From NCBI GenBank assembly GCA_964615145.1, contig CAZTOP010000011.1, positions 1 through 64,000 on the forward strand: a stretch of DNA of 64,000 bases, given 5' to 3'. Source of the DNA: CAIVPM01 sp964615145 (lineage in GTDB: Bacteria > Bacteroidota > Bacteroidia > Chitinophagales > Chitinophagaceae). Below are positions 18,984 to 27,827 of the stretch, piece after piece; positions within the stretch are counted from its first letter, which is position 1, and the number at the start of each line of letters is the position of its first letter. The notes under the pieces are model-generated. The model was not told the DNA's origin, searched no databases, and worked only from the letters and a program-made list of their open reading frames with translations. A program made the position numbers and the translations under genes.

Positions 18984-19679
18984 TTAACTTTTAAATACAC
19001 CAGTATCAATGCCTTTATTGATGATGTAATTTGAATAAATAAATTCAACTCTTCCTTTCTTTTTCTTAAGTTTCAACTTCTCTTCTGGTTTCATATCATC
19101 ATCAAAGTCTAATGTAACTCCTTTAGGCATTTTATAATCTTTTACATTAAAACTAAAAATCATTTTGTCGGGTAATCCTAAATTTGAGTATTGACCATAA
19201 AACATTTCCATTTCAAAACTGCCATTCTCTTTGGTGGTAGTAGCTGATTTTTTAATCAATAATGCCGACTCATCAATGTATAAAGTTGTAATAACAATAT
19301 CGCTGGCATCGTCTAATGGCAACAGTTTAATTATTTTAACTTTTGTTCCACTAATTGTTTGTTCGCCTGCATCAATAGCTGTATAATTAATCATTCCTAA
19401 TACTGAAGATGAATTAATACTTACTCCACCTTTTGGCAGTATAGAGATTCCTTTTTCTTTTACGAGTTTTAGTTTATTGGGCTTTTGATAATAGACTTTC
19501 ACTTTCCCGATTGGAGCTTTAATGAATGCTACATCTGTTTTCATTTTACCATCAGCAACATAATCATTTACTTGCTCTAATTTAGCCCTAACTTTTTTTA
19601 CCAAAGCATCCGCATCTTGTGCAGATGAGTTATTATGGAATGTAAGTAGTAATAAAAATAATATTGTAATTTTTCTCAT
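18984..19679 (-). CDS. LolA-like outer membrane lipoprotein-sorting protein
   Basis: A 231-residue exported protein with signal peptide 1-20 (ending NSSAQ). The mature part resembles the LolA/LolB fold: an N-terminal helix (DADALVKKVRAKLEQV), then repeating beta strands such as GKVKVYYQKPNKLKLVKEKG. Proteins of this fold carry lipids or lipoproteins across the periplasm. It starts 5 bases after the ABC permease gene, suggesting it works with that transporter. It is a distant relative, so the cargo is uncertain. Confidence 0.7.
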   Translation of the reverse strand: MRKITILFLLLLTFHNNSSAQDADALVKKVRAKLEQVNDYVADGKMKTDVAFIKAPIGKVKVYYQKPNKLKLVKEKGISILPKGGVSINSSSVLGMINYTAIDAGEQTISGTKVKIIKLLPLDDASDIVITTLYIDESALLIKKSATTTKENGSFEMEMFYGQYSNLGLPDKMIFSFNVKDYKMPKGVTLDFDDDMKPEEKLKLKKKKGRVEFIYSNYIINKGIDTGVFKS

Positions 19680-19684
19680 GATAT

Positions 19685-20560
19685 TTAGCTTAAGATGTCT
19701 TTCTTTTTTAATAGGTAAATAGAAGCACCAACAAATCCTACAATGTGTGTGATTAATATAATACTAGAATTAATAATCTTATCTGGCCTTTGAATTGAAC
19801 CTCTAATACTTTCATTATCTGCATTCACTTTTACATCAAAAAATTCTTTCCATGCAACCATATGTGTGGTAAACATAAAAGGTTTTATTTTATTGAAAAT
19901 TGGAATACTCATTGTACTAAAAATAGTAAAAACTATTATAATACTCATTGTTGCAACAATTGGTCCTATTGAGTTTTCGGCAAATAGAGACAGAAAAAAT
20001 GAAAGTGCCGCCACAGTTAACATTGCCAATGCAGCAAAAAAGAATGCACCTTCATATCTCCAAAAAATATCTCCGTTAGCAATTTGAACAGCGTAATTGT
20101 TTTTTACTAAAAAAATATCATCTGTTCCAAAAATTATCATACTTACAAATAATGCTAAAAAGGCAACCCAAATTAATAGTAACAAAGTGTAAACAGCAGC
20201 AGCAGCAAATTTTGCCAATACAAATTCGGTTCTTGTAATTGGCTTTGAAAGTAGCAATCTTAATGTACCCATATTTGCTTCGCCACTTATCATATCACCG
20301 GCTATTAATGCAATTAATAATGGAACGTGAATTAATAGTAATTGCAAAATGCAAAAGCATACAAAGTAGCCATTGCAAAGGTTCCCGTTAATTTCAAAAC
20401 TATTTCCAAGGTCGGCTAATACAAATGAAATATATTCTTTACCATCTTTTAATAAACCAATTTGAATGATTACTATAAGGGCAGTTATTGCTGCAAATGA
20501 TAAATAAGTTCTTGGACGTTTAAATATTTTATAGAGTTCAAGTTTAAACAGATTGTACAT
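19685..20560 (-). CDS. ABC transporter permease (ABC-2 type)
   Basis: A 291-residue membrane protein with six predicted helices. It opens with FKLELYKIFKRPRTYLSFAA and has the ABC-2 feature of a conserved loop, GEANMGTLRLLLSKPITRTEFVLAKF, at about 93-118. Its start overlaps the end of the ATPase gene by 17 bases, a clear operon sign. The substrate is unknown; the downstream LolA-like gene hints at lipid or lipoprotein handling. Confidence 0.88.
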   Translation of the reverse strand: MYNLFKLELYKIFKRPRTYLSFAAITALIVIIQIGLLKDGKEYISFVLADLGNSFEINGNLCNGYFVCFCILQLLLIHVPLLIALIAGDMISGEANMGTLRLLLSKPITRTEFVLAKFAAAAVYTLLLLIWVAFLALFVSMIIFGTDDIFLVKNNYAVQIANGDIFWRYEGAFFFAALAMLTVAALSFFLSLFAENSIGPIVATMSIIIVFTIFSTMSIPIFNKIKPFMFTTHMVAWKEFFDVKVNADNESIRGSIQRPDKIINSSIILITHIVGFVGASIYLLKKKDILS

Positions 20561-21470
20561 AATTTCCTTTGGTTACTTTTAAAAAATAGTCTTCTAAACT
20601 GTGCCTTTGTTGCATTGAGTAAACATTAATATTTAATGTAACTAAGTCTTTGTGAAGTATTGGTATTTGTTCTTTAGGAAGCATTAAAGTAATAATGTTA
20701 TTCGTCAAAGGTTGTAGTTGTGTTTGCCAGTTTGATTTTTCCAGAATTTTCTGAGATTCTATTGGAGAATTTGTTTCAATTTCTACAACAGTTTGTTCTG
20801 GGTCAATTAAATCTTGAATAGTACCTTCAATAATTTTTTTCCCTTTATCAATAATCAAAATTCTTGAGGCTACTTGCTCAATTTCGTTTAATAAATGTGA
20901 CGACACAACTACGGTTTTTTTATACTCAACACTCAAGTTTTTTATTAGGTTTCTAATGTCTGCAATACCCTGTGGATCTAGTCCATTGGTAGGTTCATCA
21001 AGTAATACTAAAGCTGGATTATGAACCAATGCAATAGCAATCCCAAGCCGTTGTTTCATTCCTTGTGAAAAGCCTTTTACTTTATCTTTTGCTCTTGATG
21101 CTAAGCCAACCATTTCCAAATGCTGCATTAATAATTTATCAGTAACATTACACCCACTGAGCTTAGCAAAGAATTTAAGATTGTCGTAAGCAGAAAGATA
21201 TTTGTACAAATCTGGGCGTTCAATCATTGCTCCAACTTGAGATAATATTTCTTTTCTGTTATTGATTAAGGGTTTACCAAATATTTCAATTTTCCCTTCT
21301 GTAGGGGCAATTAAAGTAAGCAACATCCTTATGGTTGTGCTTTTGCCAGCACCATTTTGACCCAAAAAACCATATACATCGCCTTCATTGACGCTGAATG
21401 ATAAATTACGTACAGCTTGTAATTTTCCAAAATTTTTGCAAAGCCCACTAACATTTATTATTTCTGACAT
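20544..21470 (-). CDS. ABC transporter ATP-binding protein
   Basis: A 308-residue ATPase with Walker A GQNGAGKST at about 37-45, signature FSQGMKQRLGIA at about 135-146, and Walker B LVLLDEPTNGLDP at about 155-167 with the switch His in VVSSHLL. The extra 80-residue C-terminal domain is common in ABC-2 export ATPases. It is first in the minus-strand group of ATPase, permease, LolA-like and DUF2851 genes. Confidence 0.93.
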   Translation of the reverse strand: MSEIINVSGLCKNFGKLQAVRNLSFSVNEGDVYGFLGQNGAGKSTTIRMLLTLIAPTEGKIEIFGKPLINNRKEILSQVGAMIERPDLYKYLSAYDNLKFFAKLSGCNVTDKLLMQHLEMVGLASRAKDKVKGFSQGMKQRLGIAIALVHNPALVLLDEPTNGLDPQGIADIRNLIKNLSVEYKKTVVVSSHLLNEIEQVASRILIIDKGKKIIEGTIQDLIDPEQTVVEIETNSPIESQKILEKSNWQTQLQPLTNNIITLMLPKEQIPILHKDLVTLNINVYSMQQRHSLEDYFLKVTKGNYVQSV

Positions 21471-21564
21471 AGATAGTTGTTGCTTTTATTATAATGCAAA
21501 AGAAAAGTAAAAAAGAATAAGCAACTCATTGTTATTTTGTATTAACAATTTATTTAGATAATAA

Positions 21565-22176
21565 ATGCAATTAATAACTGATTTCGCAAATTCAAAGGTT
21601 GTTATTATAGATAATTATGACTCGTTTACTTATAATCTAGTTCATCAGATAGAAAAAATAGTAAACACAAATGTTACTGTTTTTTTGAATGATGCTTTTG
21701 ACTTAGAACAATTAGATGCCTTTGATAAAGTTGTTTTATCTCCTGGTCCAGGATTGCCTCAAAATGCAGGGAAATTAATGCAAGTAATAGATGTTTATAA
21801 AAACAAAAAAAGTATGCTTGGTGTTTGTTTAGGACATCAAGCCATTGGGTTATATTTTGGAGCCAACTTAATTAATTTAAATACTGTTTATCATGGCATC
21901 CAAAGTCCTATAACTTTTTCAAATTTTGAGTCTAATAATGTTCAAAGTATTTTCAAAAATATTGAACAACCAATGCAAGTTGGACGTTATCATAGTTGGG
22001 TTATTAATCCTCTTAATTTACCAAATGAACTAATTATAACAGCTAAAGATTCAGAAGGAAATATTATGGCAATTGAACACAAAAACTTTAATATCACTGG
22101 CGTACAATTTCATCCCGAAAGTATTATGACACCTGATGGATTAATAATGATGAAAAATTGGATAAGCAGGTCTTAA
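21565..22176 (+). CDS. Glutamine amidotransferase of aminodeoxychorismate/anthranilate synthase
   Basis: A 203-residue class I amidotransferase that supplies ammonia for 4-amino-4-deoxychorismate (folate) or anthranilate (tryptophan). Motifs: DNYDSFTYNLVHQ near the N-terminus, LSPGPGLP, the catalytic Cys in LGVCLGHQAIG at about 86-96, and the His-Glu pair in GVQFHPESIMTPDG near 178-191. PabA and TrpG cannot be told apart from this alone. Neither pabB nor trpE is adjacent, which favours a free-standing subunit shared by both. Confidence 0.88.
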   Translation: MQLITDFANSKVVIIDNYDSFTYNLVHQIEKIVNTNVTVFLNDAFDLEQLDAFDKVVLSPGPGLPQNAGKLMQVIDVYKNKKSMLGVCLGHQAIGLYFGANLINLNTVYHGIQSPITFSNFESNNVQSIFKNIEQPMQVGRYHSWVINPLNLPNELIITAKDSEGNIMAIEHKNFNITGVQFHPESIMTPDGLIMMKNWISRS

Positions 22177-22264
22177 CAAATATTATTCTTTTTAACATTA
22201 TTTTTTAATTGCCTAATATTAGTGTAAGTCACAATCATTATCTTGCCCACCTTAATTTTATTAT

Positions 22265-23551
22265 ATGAAATACGAATTGCTCAACAATCAAATTTTTATT
22301 AATAACCGTAAGCGTTTTGCTAAAGAAATGCAATCAAATAGTATTGCCATTTTTGGCAGTAATGATGAGTTTCCAACAAATGGAGATGCTATTCACAAGT
22401 TTAAGCAAAACAGTAATCTCTATTGGCTTACAGGTGTTGAGCAAGAAGATACAATGGTGATTCTTTTTCCTGATAATGTAGATGAAAAATACAGAGAAGT
22501 TTTAGTGTTGGTTCGCCCAAATGAGATGAAAGAGAAATGGGATGGCAAGCGTTTAAGAATGGATGAAGCACAAAAAATATCTGGCATTAAAACTATTGTT
22601 TGGCTTGACAGTTTAGATGCATTGTTACAAACTTGGATTCACTCAGCAGACAATATTTACTTAGATAGTAACGAGAATGATAGAAAAGCTACAACCATTC
22701 GCAGCAGAGATTATAGATTAATTGATGAAATGAAAGTTGCATATCCATTGCATAACTTTTTTCGAGCAGCTAAGATTTTAAAAAATCTTCGTGGTGTAAA
22801 AACAAAAGAAGAGGTTGTTGTAATGCAAAAGGCAATTGATATAACAGAAAATACATTCCGTCATTTACTAAAATTCATCAAGCCCGGTGTGATGGAATAT
22901 GAAATCGAAGCTGAAATTATGCATCAGTTCTTGCGTCAGCGTGCAACTGGCGAAGCTTATGGAAGCATTATTGCCAGTGGCGACAATGCCAGAATTTTGC
23001 ATTATATCAATAACAACCAAGAATGTAAAGATGGGGATTTAATATTGATGGATTTTGGAGCAAGCTATGGTGGTTATAATGCAGACTTAACCAGAACAAT
23101 TCCTGTAAATGGCAAGTTTACAAAGCGACAAAAAGAAGTTTACAATGCTTGTTTGCATTTACATAATTATGCTAAAACAATTTTAAAACCTGGTATTTCG
23201 GTAGTTGATTATACAGATAAAGTAGGAGAGGAGGCAACAAAACAATTTATTAAAATTGGATTGCTGAATAAAGTAGATGTGAAGAACGAAGACAAAGAAA
23301 ACAGAGCATTTAGAAAATATTTATACCATGGCATTAGTCACCATTTGGGCATTGATGTGCACGATTTAGGAACAAGAACAAACCCTTTGCAAGCTGGAAT
23401 GTTATTAACCATTGAACCTGGTATTTATATTGAAGAAGAAAAAATGGGTATACGAATAGAAAACAATGTTTGGCTTACAAAAACAGGTAGTATTGATTTA
23501 ATGAAGAATATTCCAATTACAGTTGAGGAGATTGAAAAATTGATGAAGTAA
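22265..23551 (+). CDS. Xaa-Pro aminopeptidase (M24B, aminopeptidase P)
   Basis: A 428-residue cytosolic metallopeptidase that removes N-terminal residues preceding proline. It has the N-terminal AMP_N domain and the pita-bread M24 domain. The five dimetal ligands are recognisable: two Asp in LMDFGASYGGYNADLTRT (about 262-279), the His in HGISHHLGIDVHD, Glu in TIEPGIYIEE and Glu in GIRIENN. The length fits the family. The stop at 23551 lies directly before the left heptad array. Confidence 0.93.
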   Translation: MKYELLNNQIFINNRKRFAKEMQSNSIAIFGSNDEFPTNGDAIHKFKQNSNLYWLTGVEQEDTMVILFPDNVDEKYREVLVLVRPNEMKEKWDGKRLRMDEAQKISGIKTIVWLDSLDALLQTWIHSADNIYLDSNENDRKATTIRSRDYRLIDEMKVAYPLHNFFRAAKILKNLRGVKTKEEVVVMQKAIDITENTFRHLLKFIKPGVMEYEIEAEIMHQFLRQRATGEAYGSIIASGDNARILHYINNNQECKDGDLILMDFGASYGGYNADLTRTIPVNGKFTKRQKEVYNACLHLHNYAKTILKPGISVVDYTDKVGEEATKQFIKIGLLNKVDVKNEDKENRAFRKYLYHGISHHLGIDVHDLGTRTNPLQAGMLLTIEPGIYIEEEKMGIRIENNVWLTKTGSIDLMKNIPITVEEIEKLMK

Positions 23552-23552
23552 G

Positions 23553-23587
23553 ACTATAGACGACAGACTACAGTCGACAGTGGACTG
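23553..23587. repeat. Heptad array, left arm beside the S23-like gene
   Basis: Five consecutive 7-mers, for example ACTACAG and TCGACAG. The fourth base is always A and the seventh always G. It begins 1 base after the pepP stop. Read on the other strand it has the same form (AC[AT]GT[ACG]G) as the right arm at 23971-24025, so the two arms are inverted copies. Confidence 0.7.
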
Positions 23588-23609
23588 TTAACTTATTAAA
23601 ATTATAATT

Positions 23610-23963
23610 ATGGCTTTTAAGTTTGAAAAATTAAAGGTTTGGAATATTGGATTACAGTTGGCTGGTGAGGTTTCTGAACTTGTAAAATTATTTCCTAAAG
23701 ACGAATTATTTATTTTAACATCACAAATGAAAAGAGCAGCAGACTCGGTTGTATTGAACATAGCTGAAGGTAGTACTTTACATACCAATGCTGAATTCAA
23801 AAGATTTCTTGTAATTGCAAATCGTTCAGCTTTGGAGGTTATAAGTTGTTTGTATATAGCTAGGCAAAGAAAGTTTATTGACGAAAATATATTCCAAGAA
23901 AAATACTCTAAATATGAATCATTGATTGTTATGATTCAAGCATTAATTAAAACATTAAATTAG
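23610..23963 (+). CDS. Four-helix-bundle protein (S23/23S intervening-sequence protein family)
   Basis: A 117-residue all-helical protein of the TIGR02436/S23 family. Hallmarks are KFEKLKVWNIGLQLAGEV at the N-terminus, LTSQMKRAADSVVLNIAEGS in the middle and KRFLVIANRSALEVISCLYI later. Relatives are encoded inside 23S rRNA intervening sequences in some bacteria, and the fold resembles the Avd accessory protein of diversity-generating retroelements. The molecular role here is unknown. It sits between inverted heptad arrays, and its TAG stop abuts the ATG of pssA, so it looks inserted between pepP and pssA. Confidence 0.88.
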   Translation: MAFKFEKLKVWNIGLQLAGEVSELVKLFPKDELFILTSQMKRAADSVVLNIAEGSTLHTNAEFKRFLVIANRSALEVISCLYIARQRKFIDENIFQEKYSKYESLIVMIQALIKTLN

Positions 23964-24782
23964 ATGATTGACAATAAACAACAGACAGTAGATAACAGTG
24001 GACAGTCGACTGTAGACCGTGGACTTATTAAACAAATTCCTAACATATTTACCCTTCTTAACCTATTCTTTGGCTGCCTTGCTATTGTTTGCATTATGCA
24101 AAGTGGATTAGTTATTAGCCAAGATGATAACCTGCAACAAATTGTTGATATTCCTGAAAAAATGGTTTATGCTTCATTGTTTATAGGTATTGCAGCTGTT
24201 ATAGATTTTTTAGATGGCTTTGTAGCTAGGCTTTTAAAAGCATCGAGCGAAATGGGAAAACAGTTAGATAGTCTTGCAGACGTGGTTAGCTTTGGCGTTG
24301 CTCCAGGAATGATTATTTACCAGTTTTTACGTCTCAGTTATTCCCAACAAGAAAACGGATTAGACGTAAATGCTTTGTGGTTGGCATTGGCATTTATTGT
24401 ACCTTGTGCTGGGGCATATCGTTTAGCAAGATTCAATATTGATACTACACAAAGCACAGGATTCAAAGGTGTTCCAATTCCTGCTGCTGGATTACTGATA
24501 GCTTCTTTTCCTTTAATCTATTTCAATAATCATTCAACTTTTATTTATGATTTATTGTTGAGTAAATGGTTTTGGTATGGTGTTATAGCTGTAGTCAGTT
24601 ACTTAATGGTTTCTACCTTACCAATGCTTGCACTAAAGTTTAAAAGTATAACATTTAAAAAGTTGTTGCCATTTATTATTATACTATTTGCTAGTGTTAT
24701 AACCGCTTTGTTTTTGGGTTGGGTTGCAGTGCCTATGGGCTTTTTGGTGTATGTGGTTATTAGCTTGGTTTTTAAGAATTAA
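23964..24782 (+). CDS. pssA: CDP-diacylglycerol-serine O-phosphatidyltransferase
   Basis: A 272-residue inner membrane enzyme making phosphatidylserine from CDP-diacylglycerol and serine, on the route to phosphatidylethanolamine. The CDP-alcohol transferase motif is spread over DFLDGFVARLLKAS and GKQLDSLADVVSFG (about 75-105). There are eight or so membrane helices. The family normally begins near IPNIFTLLNLFFGC, here residue 25. The first ~21 residues are translated from the right heptad array, and no other in-frame ATG, GTG or TTG precedes the conserved part, so ATG 23964 appears to be forced. Confidence 0.93.
   Translation: MIDNKQQTVDNSGQSTVDRGLIKQIPNIFTLLNLFFGCLAIVCIMQSGLVISQDDNLQQIVDIPEKMVYASLFIGIAAVIDFLDGFVARLLKASSEMGKQLDSLADVVSFGVAPGMIIYQFLRLSYSQQENGLDVNALWLALAFIVPCAGAYRLARFNIDTTQSTGFKGVPIPAAGLLIASFPLIYFNNHSTFIYDLLLSKWFWYGVIAVVSYLMVSTLPMLALKFKSITFKKLLPFIIILFASVITALFLGWVAVPMGFLVYVVISLVFKN
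23971..24025. repeat. Heptad array, right arm, inside the pssA start
   Basis: 7-mers of the form AC[ATC]GT[ACG]G run through 23985-24022, for example ACAGTCG and ACTGTAG, with a 3-base insert (992-994 of the 23 kb block). Two weaker units start at 23971. It is the inverted counterpart of 23553-23587 and encodes residues 3-21 of PssA. Confidence 0.7.
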
Positions 24783-24888
24783 AAATTGATTTATTAATAT
24801 TTGATCAATGAAACTTGCAATGAATTTATATATTGAGGTTTGTTTCTTTCTAAATCACAATTTTAAATCTACAATCATTACATCATAA

Positions 24889-25554
24889 ATGCTTTACCTA
24901 GTTCCCACACCAATTGGTAATTTAAAAGATATTACACTTCGTAGTTTAGAAGTGTTACAAACTGTAGATGTTATTTTGTGCGAGGATACCAGAACATCGT
25001 CTAAGTTGCTTTTACATTATAACATCAATAAACCAACTTCTCCTTATCATCAACACAACGAACATAAAATTCTTGAACATTTGATTACTCAAATGCAATC
25101 TGGTAAAACTTTTGCATTGATTACAGATGCTGGTACACCTGCTATTAGTGATCCAGCTTTTTTGTTGGTTAGAGAATGTATTAAACAGAATATTAAAGTA
25201 GAATGTTTGCCTGGTGCAACAGCTTTTGTGCCTGCTCTGGTAAATAGTGGATTAACTACTAATCGTTTCGTGTTTGAAGGCTTCATCCCCATAAAAAAAG
25301 GAAGACAAACTTTATTGAAACAATTAGCAACAGAAGAAAGAACAATGATATTCTATGAAAGTCCCTTCAGGGTAATTAAAACGTTGGAAAATTTTGCAGA
25401 ATATTTTGGGGCAGACAGACAATGTTGTGTAAGCAGGGAGTTAACAAAAATGTTTGAAGAAAATAAAAGAGGCTCTCTTTTAGAAGTTGCAGAATATTTT
25501 AAAACACATACACTAAAAGGCGAAGTCGTAATCATTGTTGCTGGTAAAGAATAA
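24889..25554 (+). CDS. rsmI: 16S rRNA (cytidine1402-2'-O)-methyltransferase
   Basis: A 221-residue tetrapyrrole-methylase-fold enzyme that 2'-O-methylates C1402 of 16S rRNA. The N-terminus LYLVPTPIGNLKDITLRSLE and the CEDTRTSSKLLLHYNI segment are RsmI signatures. LITDAGTPAISDPAFLLV supplies the SAM-binding loop. It is somewhat shorter than E. coli RsmI (286), lacking the C-terminal domain, as in many Bacteroidota. Its stop is directly next to the end of convergent lpxA, with no visible terminator between. Confidence 0.93.
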   Translation: MLYLVPTPIGNLKDITLRSLEVLQTVDVILCEDTRTSSKLLLHYNINKPTSPYHQHNEHKILEHLITQMQSGKTFALITDAGTPAISDPAFLLVRECIKQNIKVECLPGATAFVPALVNSGLTTNRFVFEGFIPIKKGRQTLLKQLATEERTMIFYESPFRVIKTLENFAEYFGADRQCCVSRELTKMFEENKRGSLLEVAEYFKTHTLKGEVVIIVAGKE

Positions 25555-26349
25555 CTAATCTTCTATACTGCCCTTAGTAAATCTTTTTATAATCCCTCTT
25601 CCACTTTCCCTTACAAAAGTTACAATTTCATCTCTTTCATCGCTAGCATTTAATTCCTCTTCAATAAATTCTAGAGCCTGAGATGTGTTTAAGCCTTTGT
25701 TATATATATATCTGTAAATATCAAGAATATGATTGATTTGATTTACAGAAAAGCCTCTTCTTTTTAATCCAACACTATTGACACCTCCATAACTTAAAGG
25801 GTTGCGTACGGCTTTGATGTATGGAGGTACATCTTTACTAACTAGGCTACCACCAGCTACAAAACAATGCTGACCAATTTGTACAAATTGATGTACAGCA
25901 CTAACCCCCCCAATAACAACCCAATCTCCAATATTTACGTGGCCTGCAACTTGAACACTATTACTTAATATGACATTGTTGCCAATCTTGCAATCATGAG
26001 CAATGTGGCTGTAAGCCATAATTAAACAATTATTTCCAACAGTGGTTTTACCTCTATCCTCAGTTCCTCGGTTAATGGTAACAAATTCACGAATAGTTGT
26101 GTTGTCTCCTATTACTACAATAGTTTTTTCGCCAGCAAATTTTAAATCTTGGGGTACAGCACCCAAAACTGCTCCAGGAAAAATTCTACAATTTTTACCA
26201 ATTCTAACTCCCTCCATTATGGTAACATTACTACCAATCCAGGTTCCATCGCCTATTTGTACATCACCGTGAATTACTGTAAAAGGGTCAATTTTTACAT
26301 TGGGTGCTACTTTTGCATTAGGGTCAATATATGTGTATGGATGCGTCAT
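25555..26349 (-). CDS. lpxA: Acyl-ACP-UDP-N-acetylglucosamine O-acyltransferase
   Basis: A 264-residue left-handed beta-helix enzyme that starts lipid A synthesis by moving a 3-hydroxyacyl chain from ACP to UDP-GlcNAc. Hexapeptide repeats fill about residues 10-190 (for example VKIDPF, VQIGDG, VRIGKN). The catalytic-His region SHIAHDCKIGNNV is at about 113-125, followed by a C-terminal helical domain beginning near NSVGLKRRGFS. The product goes to the LpxC half of the 10220 fusion. A TACATTTG promoter element lies 19 bases upstream. Confidence 0.96.
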   Translation of the reverse strand: MTHPYTYIDPNAKVAPNVKIDPFTVIHGDVQIGDGTWIGSNVTIMEGVRIGKNCRIFPGAVLGAVPQDLKFAGEKTIVVIGDNTTIREFVTINRGTEDRGKTTVGNNCLIMAYSHIAHDCKIGNNVILSNSVQVAGHVNIGDWVVIGGVSAVHQFVQIGQHCFVAGGSLVSKDVPPYIKAVRNPLSYGGVNSVGLKRRGFSVNQINHILDIYRYIYNKGLNTSQALEFIEEELNASDERDEIVTFVRESGRGIIKRFTKGSIED

Positions 26350-26368
26350 CCTGTTTTTTTTATACTAA

Positions 26369-26376
26369 CAAATGTA
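26369..26376 (-). promoter_or_regulatory. -7 element TACATTTG for lpxA
   Basis: On the minus strand TACATTTG matches TAnnTTTG exactly and ends 19 bases before the lpxA ATG. Confidence 0.5.
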
Positions 26377-26476
26377 AGGGTATGAATTTAATTTCATTAA
26401 TTGATTTGTGTATATGGTAATTAAAATAATGTTAAACACTTTGTTGGATTAATCTCGCTCATTAGTTGCTAACTAT

Positions 26477-26484
26477 TACTTTTG
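26477..26484 (+). promoter_or_regulatory. -7 element TACTTTTG for glyA
   Basis: An exact TAnnTTTG match ending 18 bases before ATG 26503. Its last bases form the TTG (26482) that would otherwise be read as an upstream start codon, so this element argues for the ATG. Confidence 0.55.
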
Positions 26485-26502
26485 CAGTTCAAACACAAAA
26501 CA

Positions 26503-27783
26503 ATGCAAAGAGACACTTTGGTTTTTGATTTAATCAACAAAGAATTAATAAGACAAAGAAGAGGAATTGAACTAATAGCATCAGAAAATTTCACCTCATT
26601 ACAAGTAATGCAAGCAATGGGTGGCGTAATGACTAATAAATACGCGGAAGGATATCCTGGAAGACGATATTATGGTGGTTGCGAAATTGTTGATCAAACA
26701 GAACAACTTGCGATTGACAGATTAAAGCAAATTTTTAATATTGAATATGCAAACGTGCAACCTCATAGTGGAGCACAAGCTAATGCTGCTTTAATGCTAG
26801 CAATTTTACAACCTAGAGATGCAATACTCGGTTTAGATTTAAGTATGGGGGGACATTTAACACACGGAAGCCCGGTAAATTTTAGTGGCAAACTATATCA
26901 ACCACATTTTTATTCAGTAAAAAAAGATACTGGAATAATAGACTATGAAGAATTAGAAACAAAAGCAAGAACCATTAAGCCCAAATTAATTATTTGTGGA
27001 GCTAGTGCTTACAGTAGAGATATTGACTATAAAAGAATAAGAACTGTAGCAGATGAAATTGGTGCATTTGTTTGGGCAGATATTGCACACCCGGCTGGTT
27101 TAATTGCAAAAGGTTTATTAAATAGCCCATTTGAACATTGTCATTTTGTAACTTCAACAACTCACAAAACTTTGCGTGGTCCGAGGGGGGGTGTTATTAT
27201 GATGGGTAAAGATTTTGAAAATCCATTTGGACTAAAAGATGTAAAAGGAAATATCAGAATGATGAGTAATTTGCTTGATATGGCTGTGTTTCCTGGCACA
27301 CAAGGAGGTCCTTTGGAGCACGTTATTGCAGCAAAAGCTATTGCATTTGGTGAAATATTAACTGATGAATTTGGAGTTTATGCAAGGCAAGTTCAAAGCA
27401 ATGCACAAGCAATGGCTGCTGAGTTTGTAAAAAGAGATTACAATATTATTAGTGGTGGAACAGATAATCATTTAATGCTAATTGACCTTAGAAATAAAAA
27501 TATTAGTGGTAAAAAAGCCGAAAACGTTTTAGGAGAAGCAGATATTACAGCAAATAAAAACATGGTTCCTTACGATGATAAAAGTGCATTTGTAACTAGT
27601 GGAATCCGTTTTGGAGTTGCTGCAATTACAACAAGAGGAATGAAAGAATCCGATATGATCTTTGTAGTGAATGCAATTGATACTGCACTGATGAATGCTG
27701 ATGATATTACGAAGTTGGCCTCTTTAAAAAAAGAGGTGAATGAGTTTATGAATCAATTTCAATTATATCCTGAACTAGGATAA
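26503..27783 (+). CDS. glyA: Serine hydroxymethyltransferase
   Basis: A 426-residue PLP enzyme that converts serine and tetrahydrofolate to glycine and 5,10-methylene-tetrahydrofolate. The N-terminal signature is QRRGIELIASENFTS. The PLP lysine is in HFVTSTTHKTLRGPRGG at about 217-233. Residues 50-61 (GYPGRRYYGGCE) are the usual substrate-site segment. The open frame extends to TTG 26482, but that lies in the promoter element, so ATG 26503 is chosen. The gene is monocistronic or co-transcribed with the DUF4293 gene 44 bases downstream. Confidence 0.97.
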   Translation: MQRDTLVFDLINKELIRQRRGIELIASENFTSLQVMQAMGGVMTNKYAEGYPGRRYYGGCEIVDQTEQLAIDRLKQIFNIEYANVQPHSGAQANAALMLAILQPRDAILGLDLSMGGHLTHGSPVNFSGKLYQPHFYSVKKDTGIIDYEELETKARTIKPKLIICGASAYSRDIDYKRIRTVADEIGAFVWADIAHPAGLIAKGLLNSPFEHCHFVTSTTHKTLRGPRGGVIMMGKDFENPFGLKDVKGNIRMMSNLLDMAVFPGTQGGPLEHVIAAKAIAFGEILTDEFGVYARQVQSNAQAMAAEFVKRDYNIISGGTDNHLMLIDLRNKNISGKKAENVLGEADITANKNMVPYDDKSAFVTSGIRFGVAAITTRGMKESDMIFVVNAIDTALMNADDITKLASLKKEVNEFMNQFQLYPELG

Positions 27784-27827
27784 AAAAATATTTAGTTACT
27801 TATTTCAAAGAATTCAAAAAAAAAATA

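Noticed and set aside
23610..23963. Diversity-generating retroelement accessory gene (avd)
   Set aside because: The fold is related, but there is no reverse transcriptase, template repeat or variable repeat near it.
23553..24025. CRISPR array
   Set aside because: Repeats are 7 bases long, degenerate and without spacers; no cas genes are present.
26482..26502. TTG start for glyA
   Set aside because: The codon lies inside an exact -7 promoter element, and ATG 26503 matches the family start.
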